A program made the translations under genes and the position numbers. Below the pieces are notes generated by a model. It worked only from the letters and a program-made list of their open reading frames with translations, was not told the origin of the DNA and did no database searches. Shown here one piece after another: positions 1 through 6,440 of a DNA stretch of 9,989 nucleotides (positions are counted from its first letter, which is position 1; the number at the start of each line of letters is the position of its first letter). This DNA is from Candidatus Gerdarchaeota archaeon. GTDB taxonomy: Archaea > Asgardarchaeota > Heimdallarchaeia > JABLTI01. Where the stretch lies: the NCBI GenBank assembly GCA_016840945.1, contig JAEORJ010000361.1:1-9989 (forward strand), written 5' to 3'.

Positions 1-46
1 AAATTATAATGTTGGGTATGTTTTCTTGTTTTATCATTTTTACCAC
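1..46 (-). CDS. Possible N-terminus of a truncated minus-strand gene
   Basis: A minus-strand frame is open from a GTG at 46 (or an in-frame ATG at 37) to the window edge, giving about 15 residues (MVKMIKQENIPNIII). An AGGT at 57-54 lies 7 nt before the GTG, close to the SD spacing of other genes here. A TATA-like AGGTTATATCA at 98-88 would start a transcript near 67. Alternatively the ATG at 37 could be leaderless from the TATA-like stretch at 64-55. If real, the gene is divergent from the methyltransferase at 182. The visible part is too short to name a product, and a chance open frame in AT-rich DNA cannot be excluded. Confidence 0.33.
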   Translation of the reverse strand, partial: MVKMIKQENIPNIII

Positions 47-138
47 TAATACAACCTATAAATTAGCTATTATAATGAAATAAATAATGATATAACCTTT
101 AATTCTTTCTTTATATTAATAGACATCTTAGAGTAAAT

Positions 139-164
139 TAATTATAAGCTAAAATTAAAAAATA
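139..164 (+). promoter_or_regulatory. Candidate archaeal promoter of the NSUN6-like gene
   Basis: Two TATA-like stretches lie upstream of the ATG at 182: AATTATAAG at 139-147 and TTAAAAAATA at 155-164. The second is about 25 nt from the ATG and would give a leaderless mRNA. The first would give a leader of roughly 12 nt. No SD precedes the ATG, which favours leaderless initiation. In DNA this AT-rich either match could be chance. The rest of 47-181 shows no other gene. Confidence 0.3.
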
Positions 165-181
165 ATTAATTTATTTCTCAA

Positions 182-1372
182 ATGATAATATTGAAAATTC
201 CTAGATTAAGTGTAAGAGATGGAACATTTTCGGACATTTTGTGGACCCGTTTTAATGAGAGATATGGTATTTCTAGAGCTAAAAAAATAGTTGCTAATCT
301 TTCCCGACCAGTCAAGGAATTTTCTGTTAGAGTTACTACTACTAAAATATCTCGAGAGCATATTTTAGATCAATTTGATAATTTAGGCTGGAAAACTAAA
401 GCTCACCAACAATTATTCGAGATGATAACTATAGAAACAAAAGGACCTTTCTCTGTACCATATCTTAAAAAATCACCACGCATTATAGTTGATAAAATCG
501 CAGCTGAAAATGTCTACCAAGGTTCAAATTTATTCACAGTAGGTATAAAACGCATGCCAAAATTTTCTGTTGACGATATTGTATCTATTGTTAGTCCTAT
601 GAATCAAATTGTAGCAATCGGAAAATCAGCTATTGATTCAAAAACAGAAAAAGGCCCAGGTATTGGTGTTTATAAAATAAAAAGCTTCTATGATGTTCCA
701 AGCTTAAGAAATCTTGGTTTTCTTGAAAATGGTGATGCCTATAGTCAAAGTATCCCAGCAGCATATGTAGCTCATGTTTTAGATCCACAGCCTGGTGAGA
801 AAATTGTAGATTTATGCGCTGCACCTGGTGGAAAAAGCACTAGTGCGGCTGTAATTTCGAATAATAAATCACATATTTTAGCTTTTGATCGAAGTAAAAG
901 AAGGCTTGCTAAGCTTGATGAAGCTATTAAAAAACAAAAATTAACTTCAATTGAAACAATAAATGCTGATAGTGTAGAATATATCAAAACCCATACTATT
1001 AAAGCTGATAAAGTTATTGTAGATCCTAGCTGCTCAGCTATTGGCGTTCGACCAAAATTATATGAGTTAACTAATTTAGATGACATTTCAAACACCTCTA
1101 ACTACCAAAAATCCTTCTTATGGGCAGCTTCAAAAATAGTTAGAAAAGGTGGAATAATTACTTATTCAACTTGCACTCTTGAACCTGATGAAAATGAAAA
1201 AGTAATTGCTTATGCTGTTAATGAATTAGGATTGAAACTTGTTGAACCAAATTTAATTATGGGAGCTAATGGCGAAGATACTAGAGATGGGTTGACTTTA
1301 GAATTCATGCGTAGATTTTATCCAGATATACATGATACACCTGGATTTTTTGTTGCTAAACTAATGAAATAA
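182..1372 (+). CDS. NSUN6-like tRNA (cytosine-5-)-methyltransferase with PUA domain
   Basis: This is a SAM-dependent RNA m5C methyltransferase of the RsmB/NSUN family. Its closest resemblance is to NSUN6, which methylates C72 in the acceptor stem of some tRNAs. Residues 1-100 match the family's N-terminal region, with a Ser-x-Pro then V-R-V segment near 41-51. A PUA RNA-binding domain follows at about 101-172. The Rossmann catalytic domain fills the rest: a PQPGEKIVDLCAAPGGK-type SAM loop at 203-218, an acidic residue D236, motif IV DPSCS at 281-285 (C284), and motif VI with the presumed nucleophile C331 in YSTCT. The 47-residue gap between the two cysteines equals that in human NSUN6, and the C-terminal GFFVAK matches the family ending. 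Motif IV has Ser283 where Pro is usual. The ATG at 182 is the natural start and probably leaderless. The tRNA specificity is inferred from family only. Confidence 0.9.
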   Translation: MIILKIPRLSVRDGTFSDILWTRFNERYGISRAKKIVANLSRPVKEFSVRVTTTKISREHILDQFDNLGWKTKAHQQLFEMITIETKGPFSVPYLKKSPRIIVDKIAAENVYQGSNLFTVGIKRMPKFSVDDIVSIVSPMNQIVAIGKSAIDSKTEKGPGIGVYKIKSFYDVPSLRNLGFLENGDAYSQSIPAAYVAHVLDPQPGEKIVDLCAAPGGKSTSAAVISNNKSHILAFDRSKRRLAKLDEAIKKQKLTSIETINADSVEYIKTHTIKADKVIVDPSCSAIGVRPKLYELTNLDDISNTSNYQKSFLWAASKIVRKGGIITYSTCTLEPDENEKVIAYAVNELGLKLVEPNLIMGANGEDTRDGLTLEFMRRFYPDIHDTPGFFVAKLMK

Positions 1373-1402
1373 TATTTTTAATAGTATTATATTTGCGAAT
1401 TT

Positions 1403-1419
1403 ATTTTATAGAATAAAAT
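1403..1419 (+). promoter_or_regulatory. TATA-like element inside an AT-only inverted repeat
   Basis: ATTTTAT (1403-1409) and ATAAAAT (1413-1419) are exact reverse complements around AGA. The TTTTATAG at 1404-1411 is a reasonable TATA box: it predicts a transcript start near 1433 and a leader of about 25 nt that carries the SD of the deaminase gene. The palindrome may simply reflect AT-rich composition, so an operator role is only a possibility. Confidence 0.35.
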
Positions 1420-1446
1420 TATTATCAAGTATAGATTTGAAAGATT

Positions 1447-1451
1447 GGTGG
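1447..1451 (+). promoter_or_regulatory. SD motif GGTGG selecting the TTG start at 1458
   Basis: GGTGG is followed by six bases (ATTTCA) and then TTG. It resembles the archaeal GGTGA-type site, and the spacing equals that of the SD at 2995 and the one proposed for mre11. It argues for initiation at TTG 1458 over the upstream in-frame TTG at 1437, which has no SD. Confidence 0.65.
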
Positions 1452-1457
1452 ATTTCA

Positions 1458-2828
1458 TTGACTAATTTAGAAGTTGATATATCGATTATTAATGGTTATA
1501 TTTTAACAATGAATAATAATATGGATACTATAAAGCAAGGTTATATATTAATCAAAGATAGCAAAATTATAGATTTAGGAACTATGATTGAGTTTCAAAA
1601 ACAATATGGAACTATGTTGGATACTAAAGAGGAAATAGATGCGAAAGGATGTCTTATTCTTCCCGGATTTATAAATTCACATGGACATTTTGCTATGGCA
1701 TTATTTAGAGGAATTTCAGATGACATCCCTCTAATGAAGTGGTTAAATGATTATATTTGGCCCATTGAAGCTCAATTAACCAGTGATGATTGCTATATAG
1801 GCACCCAGCTTGCGGCTCTCGAGATGATTCAAGGAGGCACCACAGCTGCTTGTGATATGTATTTTTATGAAGAAAGAACTATTGATGCTCTTGAGAAAAT
1901 TGGTTTTAGAGGGATTTTAGGATATGGTATGTTGGATTTTGGTAATGCTGATAAAATCAAATCCGAACTTGAAAAAACAATTGAGTTAATCAATTATGCT
2001 AATGATAAAGCTAAGATCTGTTCAATAATCATTTCACCTCATGCACCCAATACTTGTTCTGAAGAGCTTCTTAAAGAATCATTAAAAATATCTGAAAAAT
2101 TTAATTTGCCTTTGCAAATTCACTTATCGGAAACTAAAGATGAAGTAGCAATAATAAAAGAGAAATATAATTGTACACCAACGGAATTTTTAGAAAAATC
2201 AGGTATTCTTTGTGATAAATTAATCGCTGCACATTGTGTTTGGTTAACAGAAAAAGATTGTCAAATTCTAAATAAATGGAATGTGAAAATTGCAAATAAT
2301 CCAACTAGTAATCTAAAGCTTGGATCAGGTATAATGGATTATGAAATGATTAAAAGTAATGATCTTATCATATCTATTGGAACAGATGGTGCTTCAAGTA
2401 ATAACAAATTAAGTATGATAGAAGAACTACGTTTAGCAAGTTATATTCATAAAGGAAATAAACTAAATCCTGAAATACTACCAGCATCTGATGCTTTACG
2501 TTTGGCTACTATTAATGGAGCGAAAGCCCTTTCACAAGATGATGTAATTGGTTCCATTGAAAAAGGCAAACTTGCTGATATTACTATTTTAGATACAAAA
2601 CATCTTCGAACTTGGCCTCCTCATAATCCCTATTCCTTAATTGCATATTCTGCTAGTGATTTAAATGTAAAAACAACGATAATTAATGGAAGAATAGTAA
2701 TGAAAAATAGAGATTTTACAACTATAGATATAGATTCCGTCATGCAAGAATCTAAAGAAAGAATTTATCAAATAATGGATCGGGCAAAATTAGGGCAATA
2801 TAAAGATAAATTACAATACCTTCAATAG
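1458..2828 (+). CDS. mtaD: 5'-methylthioadenosine/S-adenosylhomocysteine (5'-deoxyadenosine) deaminase
   Basis: This is an amidohydrolase-superfamily deaminase of the Atz/Trz-MtaD-DadD group, which hydrolyses the 6-amino group of MTA, SAH or 5'-deoxyadenosine to the inosine analogue plus ammonia in the cytosol. From TTG 1458 the protein has 456 residues, slightly longer than usual for the family. Metal-site residues are visible: H75-x-H77 in the NSHGH loop after the first strand, H222 in QIHLSE with E225, H259 in AAHC, and D310 in GTDGAS. The substrate-pocket signatures SPHAP (around H195) and GTDGASSNNKLSMIEELR are typical of MtaD. The C-terminal part rebuilds the composite beta-sandwich (GKLADITILD). 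It may clear SAH made by methyltransferases such as the upstream gene, but it has its own promoter. The exact substrate preference cannot be read from sequence; dadD is an equally fair symbol in methanogen nomenclature. Confidence 0.87.
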   Translation: MTNLEVDISIINGYILTMNNNMDTIKQGYILIKDSKIIDLGTMIEFQKQYGTMLDTKEEIDAKGCLILPGFINSHGHFAMALFRGISDDIPLMKWLNDYIWPIEAQLTSDDCYIGTQLAALEMIQGGTTAACDMYFYEERTIDALEKIGFRGILGYGMLDFGNADKIKSELEKTIELINYANDKAKICSIIISPHAPNTCSEELLKESLKISEKFNLPLQIHLSETKDEVAIIKEKYNCTPTEFLEKSGILCDKLIAAHCVWLTEKDCQILNKWNVKIANNPTSNLKLGSGIMDYEMIKSNDLIISIGTDGASSNNKLSMIEELRLASYIHKGNKLNPEILPASDALRLATINGAKALSQDDVIGSIEKGKLADITILDTKHLRTWPPHNPYSLIAYSASDLNVKTTIINGRIVMKNRDFTTIDIDSVMQESKERIYQIMDRAKLGQYKDKLQYLQ

Positions 2829-2932
2829 ATGATTATTAAAATCGTAAGCTTGCAGATAAGCACATGTTAAAATATAAAATAACTGAATACTTTTATGAGG
2901 ATAATTACTATTATCTTATCTCAATAACGACA

Positions 2933-2942
2933 TTTAAATAAA
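2933..2942 (+). promoter_or_regulatory. Candidate TATA box of the coiled-coil/proline-rich gene
   Basis: TTTAAATAAA lies about 65-70 nt before the TTG at 3006. It would place the transcript start near 2963 and give a leader of about 40 nt that contains the SD at 2995. The rest of the 177-nt gap after the deaminase gene (2829-3005) holds the palindrome at 2965-2977 and no further ORF or recognisable RNA gene. Confidence 0.35.
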
Positions 2943-2964
2943 GTGCAAATATTGAGACTCTATA

Positions 2965-2977
2965 ATTGATAATCAAT
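2965..2977. repeat. Perfect 13-bp palindrome ATTGAT-A-ATCAAT
   Basis: Two exact 6-bp half-sites flank one central base, right at the transcript start predicted from the TATA-like box at 2933. The position suits a repressor operator or a short leader hairpin for the gene at 3006. Half-sites of this size in AT-rich DNA can occur by chance, so only the palindrome itself is certain. Confidence 0.35.
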
Positions 2978-2994
2978 AATTTAGTCTTAATTGT

Positions 2995-2998
2995 GGTG
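2995..2998 (+). promoter_or_regulatory. SD motif GGTG selecting the TTG start at 3006
   Basis: GGTG is followed by TAATAAC and then TTG at 3006, the same geometry as GGTGG before TTG 1458. An earlier in-frame TTG at 2991 lies upstream of this SD and would add five unlikely residues (MWCNN), so 3006 is preferred. Confidence 0.6.
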
Positions 2999-3005
2999 TA
3001 ATAAC

Positions 3006-3575
3006 TTGAGTACTGAAGAAAGATTATACAAACAGCTAGATGGTATCGTTTCATCAATAATCAAAGCTCTTGAAAGTTTGGAAAAAGAACTATCAGATTA
3101 TATTGTTGTTACAAATAAACGTTTGAAAATTCTTGAGGAAAAGGTAACTAAATTTGAATCTTTAGCTGATGTTAGCGAAAAAGGATTAGTTAAAGCAATT
3201 GAATCAACATCTTCTTCTGAAAAAGTTAAAACCCTATCACATATAGCACCACAAGAACATCCTCCTGCACCAAAAGTCGACCAAAGACCCATACCAACAC
3301 CACCAATTGCTAAAGTTGAAGCTCCTATAGAGAGTGCTCCTATTAAACAACCTGAAACCTCATATATTCAACCTACGACAACTCCAAGTATACCTAAACC
3401 CCCAGCTTTCAAAGCTGAATTAAGTACAGAAATTGAAGCTCCTACTGTCCCAGAAATTCCAATTACTGAAACTCCGAATTTAAAAGAACCTTCTGTTGAG
3501 AAAAAAGATAGCAAAAAAGAGGATGAAGATAAAGACGAACTTATGTCAGCATTGAAAATCATAGATTCGTTATGA
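3006..3575 (+). CDS. Orphan protein: coiled-coil head, proline-rich middle, charged tail
   Basis: I do not recognise this 189-residue protein. Residues 2-66 form a heptad-like amphipathic helix (SSIIKALESLEKEL, then KRLKILEEKVTKFESL), probably a dimeric coiled coil. Residues about 81-163 are proline-rich and low in complexity, with many Pro-x-Pro-like and Ala-Pro-Ile units (IPTPPIAKVEAPIESAPIKQ), and are surely disordered. Residues 165-178 are a Lys/Asp/Glu cluster, followed by a short hydrophobic amphipathic end (LMSALKIIDSL) that looks like a peptide ligand or small docking helix. There is no signal peptide or membrane segment. The gene converges on rad50, and the two overlap by 6 bp. The architecture suggests an adaptor or scaffold, but no function is assigned. 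Amphipathic heptads and normal codon use support real coding. Confidence 0.75.
   Translation: MSTEERLYKQLDGIVSSIIKALESLEKELSDYIVVTNKRLKILEEKVTKFESLADVSEKGLVKAIESTSSSEKVKTLSHIAPQEHPPAPKVDQRPIPTPPIAKVEAPIESAPIKQPETSYIQPTTTPSIPKPPAFKAELSTEIEAPTVPEIPITETPNLKEPSVEKKDSKKEDEDKDELMSALKIIDSL
3501..3518 (-). terminator. Candidate U-tract terminator for the herA-mre11-rad50 transcript
   Basis: Read on the minus strand, this stretch has two T6 runs (complement of AAAAAA at 3513-3518 and 3501-3506), 50-70 nt beyond the rad50 stop. Archaeal RNA polymerase commonly terminates at such U-tracts. On the plus strand the same bases are two Lys-Lys codon pairs of the convergent gene, so the runs may be only coding sequence. 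Confidence 0.3.
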
Positions 3576-6440
3576 TAAATTTATATCATTTACAATATCC
3601 AAAGATTCCTCACTATTATCTCCTGTTGGTTTTACATTTGTTTCTCCAGCTTCTTTAGTTATGAAATAGATTTTATCTGAAATTCTTTCAAAATCCGGAT
3701 CATGAGTAACAACAAACATCTGACCAACCAACCTATTTCTTTCTAAAACAGAAACTAACTCCCCTCTTCTTCGTTCATCTAAGAAAATTGTTGGTTCATC
3801 TAAAATTAATAAATCAATAGCTGAAAATTCTTTCGCAAATGCTAATCTTAATGCCAATGCAATAATTATTGTTTCTCCTCCGCTAAGTACAGAGATTTTT
3901 TCCTCATTTCCAAGTCTTATAACACTTAAGCCATAATTATTATCAAGAACAATTCTTTGAATATCACTTCCAGGGATAATTGATTGTAAAATTTCTGTTG
4001 CTGTGTGATTAATTCTTTCAATAAAATTTGGTAATAACCTTTTAGGTAATTCTCTCATCAAACCTCTTAATATTGATGCGATTTCTTGTTTCCTTTTTTC
4101 AATTTTTTGTGTTTCCTTTAATTGATTTAATTTTTCTTCTTTTTGTTCCAGCTTGTTCTTTCTTTCATATAATGGTGGTATTACTTCATCTTTCATTTTA
4201 TTTATACTGGTTTCCAAAGAAGCAATCAATTTATTGAGATCGTCCCATTTTACCATAATCTCATTTCGTTTCTTGAAACCTTCAATGGATTCAATTTCTT
4301 TTAATTCGGTTTCAGTTTTGCTTAAAATTTTAGTTTTTGTATTTAATAACTCCTGATTATTCATTAGGGAATTAATCTCTGTTATCAATTCTGTTAGTTC
4401 TATTTGTTCTTTTTCCTTATCATTGATTTCCCTAGTAATTTTTTCTAATTCGCTTTCACTAAAGACGGTCTTTTCTTTTTTAATCTTTGATTCTAAATCC
4501 TTTGCTATTTGTTCATCTATTTCTATTTTGCTTTTAGTACCAAGTAAATTTGGGATTGCTTTTTTTATGGCTCTTAATTGGATAATTTTTGCTTCTTTTT
4601 CGCTTATTTTATCTTGAAGTTCTTTAATCTTATTCTCAACTAATGTTCGATCTAATTTCTCAAACTTTAACTCAATTTGTTTAATATCCTCATCAACACT
4701 TTTTTTCTCCTTTTCTGATTCCTCAAGTAATTCTATAGTCGGTTTTATTTTTGAAAATAAATCAAATTTTTTTACAAGATCAGCATGAATTTTTTCTAAA
4801 TCCATAAGTTTAGTTTGGTTTTCCTTTATTTTTTCATTAATTTTCTTTCTATTGTCTTGAAGCTTGTCTCTATTTTCTGTTAATTCTTGATTTAATATTT
4901 GTAATGATTCCAATGAAAGCTTTTGCTTACAAGTGGGACAAGTTTCTTTGCCTTTCAAATCCTTTAAATACTGTAAATCCCCTTGTATGCGTTTTAATCC
5001 CTCATCTATAATTGATTTTTTGTTTTCTAAATCATTGAGCTCCTCTTTTAATTTGTCAATATTTTTCTGTTGTTTCTTAATAATTGTATCAAAATCTGTA
5101 GACATTAATTCTTTTACTATATCTTTCCAATTATCTCCCGCGTCTTTTGAAAGCATTAGCCGTCTTTGAACTATTCTAGAGTTGTACTTTTCTGATGATT
5201 CTCTTAATTTACTTAATTCAACTTCAAGTTTTAATATAGAATCTTCTTCTTTTTCCCTTTCTTTTTTATCCAATAATAATTGATTTTTTGTATTTTCTAC
5301 TTCCTTTATCAAGTCAGGAATAATATCACTCCATGATTCAACATTTGTAGTTAATTCAGGATTATCAGAACAAAAATCAGAAATTGTTTCTTCAAAATTA
5401 TTTTTATTTACCTTTGATGACTCATTCAACATTGCAAGTTTAGACTCATCACTTCTAATCATCTCAAGGTTTCTCGTTATATCCAATCTCTTTTCTCTAT
5501 ATTGATTTATTAAAATTGAAAGCTTATTTCGTTGAGCTTCTTTTTTAGTTAAAATTAATTTAATTTTTGTAAGTGTTTTTCCTTCATTATCACCTTCTGA
5601 TTTTTCTAAATTGTGTATCTGTTCACCAACTTGTTTCATTAAAACTTTAATTTCGTCTCCCAAAATATCTTTCTGGCCAATTAAATTATTATATAATTCA
5701 TTTTTTTCTTTAATCAAACTATATATTTTAGTGAGTTCTTTATGCTCTTTATTAGCTAACATCAATTTCTCTTTTTCTTCTTTTAATTCAACTTCCTTAC
5801 ATTGGATTTCTTTCTCTATGTTTGGTTTATCAATGACATCCTCTTGCAAAGAAATTATTTGAGTGTTTATAGTTGATATTTGCCCTTTAATTAATTTCTC
5901 AACTTTAGACAAATTTTCCCAAGTTTTTTCGAATTTATCAATTTGAAACAGCTTATTAAATAGGCTTTTTCTATCACTAAGCTTCGATGTTAAAATTTGC
6001 CCAATTTCACCTTGCATAGCATACACTGCACTAGCAAAGGTTGTAGAATCAATCCCAAGTATTTCTTCAATCTTCAAACTTACTGCTTTTTTGCCTTCAG
6101 CTACAGTTTCTTCTAAAGTTTCATTGTAGAGGACTTGAGTTTGGGTAGCATTTTCTTCGTCTCTTCGAATAATTTCATCTTCTATTCGATATTTATTCTC
6201 GCCAATGGTAAATTTGATAGTTATTTTGCCTTGTGGTTCACCATATCGAATCATATCAGCTACTTTTCTATTTGGTACCTTTTCACCAAAAAGAGAAATA
6301 TATATACTCTCTAATATTGTACTTTTTCCTGCACCATTTTCCCCTATTATAACATTATTGCCTTCTGAAAAATGTATCTCTTCATACTTGTAAGTTTTAA
6401 TATTTTCCAATATCAAACTATTTATTTGGAAATTACTCAT
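3570..6440 (-). CDS. rad50: DNA double-strand break repair ATPase Rad50
   Basis: Rad50 is the SMC-like ATPase subunit of the Mre11-Rad50 complex, which tethers and processes DNA ends. The 956 residues show the whole layout. The N-terminal lobe has the Walker A GENGAGKST (33-41) and the Q-loop MQGE (Q143). Long antiparallel coiled coils rich in Lys, Glu and Leu flank the CPTC zinc hook (501-504), where two molecules join through one zinc ion. The C-terminal lobe has the signature LSGGET (852-857), Walker B LLILDEP (877-883), the D-loop FLDERRR and the H-loop H913. All catalytic residues are intact. The length is somewhat above the common archaeal 850-900. The ATG overlaps the mre11 stop as ATGA and has a strong GGAGGG SD, implying translational coupling. 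The stop codon lies inside the last codons of the convergent orphan gene. The C-terminal tail after about residue 930 is acidic and probably flexible. Confidence 0.97.
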   Translation of the reverse strand: MSNFQINSLILENIKTYKYEEIHFSEGNNVIIGENGAGKSTILESIYISLFGEKVPNRKVADMIRYGEPQGKITIKFTIGENKYRIEDEIIRRDEENATQTQVLYNETLEETVAEGKKAVSLKIEEILGIDSTTFASAVYAMQGEIGQILTSKLSDRKSLFNKLFQIDKFEKTWENLSKVEKLIKGQISTINTQIISLQEDVIDKPNIEKEIQCKEVELKEEKEKLMLANKEHKELTKIYSLIKEKNELYNNLIGQKDILGDEIKVLMKQVGEQIHNLEKSEGDNEGKTLTKIKLILTKKEAQRNKLSILINQYREKRLDITRNLEMIRSDESKLAMLNESSKVNKNNFEETISDFCSDNPELTTNVESWSDIIPDLIKEVENTKNQLLLDKKEREKEEDSILKLEVELSKLRESSEKYNSRIVQRRLMLSKDAGDNWKDIVKELMSTDFDTIIKKQQKNIDKLKEELNDLENKKSIIDEGLKRIQGDLQYLKDLKGKETCPTCKQKLSLESLQILNQELTENRDKLQDNRKKINEKIKENQTKLMDLEKIHADLVKKFDLFSKIKPTIELLEESEKEKKSVDEDIKQIELKFEKLDRTLVENKIKELQDKISEKEAKIIQLRAIKKAIPNLLGTKSKIEIDEQIAKDLESKIKKEKTVFSESELEKITREINDKEKEQIELTELITEINSLMNNQELLNTKTKILSKTETELKEIESIEGFKKRNEIMVKWDDLNKLIASLETSINKMKDEVIPPLYERKNKLEQKEEKLNQLKETQKIEKRKQEIASILRGLMRELPKRLLPNFIERINHTATEILQSIIPGSDIQRIVLDNNYGLSVIRLGNEEKISVLSGGETIIIALALRLAFAKEFSAIDLLILDEPTIFLDERRRGELVSVLERNRLVGQMFVVTHDPDFERISDKIYFITKEAGETNVKPTGDNSEESLDIVNDINLS
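3572..3589. repeat. Inverted repeat at the convergent gene ends
   Basis: ATGATA (3572-3577) and TATCAT (3584-3589) are exact reverse complements around a 6-nt loop. The repeat begins at the stop codons of both convergent genes. It could form a weak hairpin in either transcript. Only six AT-rich pairs and no adjacent long U-tract make an intrinsic terminator doubtful, and half of the repeat is constrained by rad50 coding. Confidence 0.25.

Noticed and set aside
772..1095. Antisense minus-strand ORF within the methyltransferase gene
   Set aside because: It lies opposite strongly conserved Rossmann-domain coding and has no SD or recognisable domain. It is a shadow of the real frame.
1437..1457. 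Deaminase start at the upstream TTG (1437)
   Set aside because: It lacks an SD, while GGTGG with standard spacing precedes the TTG at 1458. The extra MKDWWIS residues do not resemble the family N-terminus.
1681..1692. HGH instead of the more usual HTH in the deaminase metal loop
   Set aside because: The middle residue is not a ligand and varies in the superfamily. Both histidines and all other ligands are present, so loss of activity is not implied.
2826..2885. Possible C/D box guide RNA after the deaminase gene (AUGAUUA ... CUGA)
   Set aside because: Box C has a mismatch in its core, no convincing C'/D' pair is visible, and CUGA is a frequent tetramer. The support is too weak to list.
3540..3575. 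MIT-interacting (MIM-type) motif at the end of the orphan coiled-coil protein, hinting at an ESCRT/Cdv link
   Set aside because: LMSALKIIDSL has the wrong leucine spacing and lacks the Arg-Leu core of MIM1, and it is not a MIM2 proline motif. No other Cdv feature is present.
4153..5862. Plus-strand ORFs opposite rad50
   Set aside because: They are Ser/Phe/Ile-rich reflections of the Lys/Glu-rich coiled-coil codons on the other strand, with no initiation signals.
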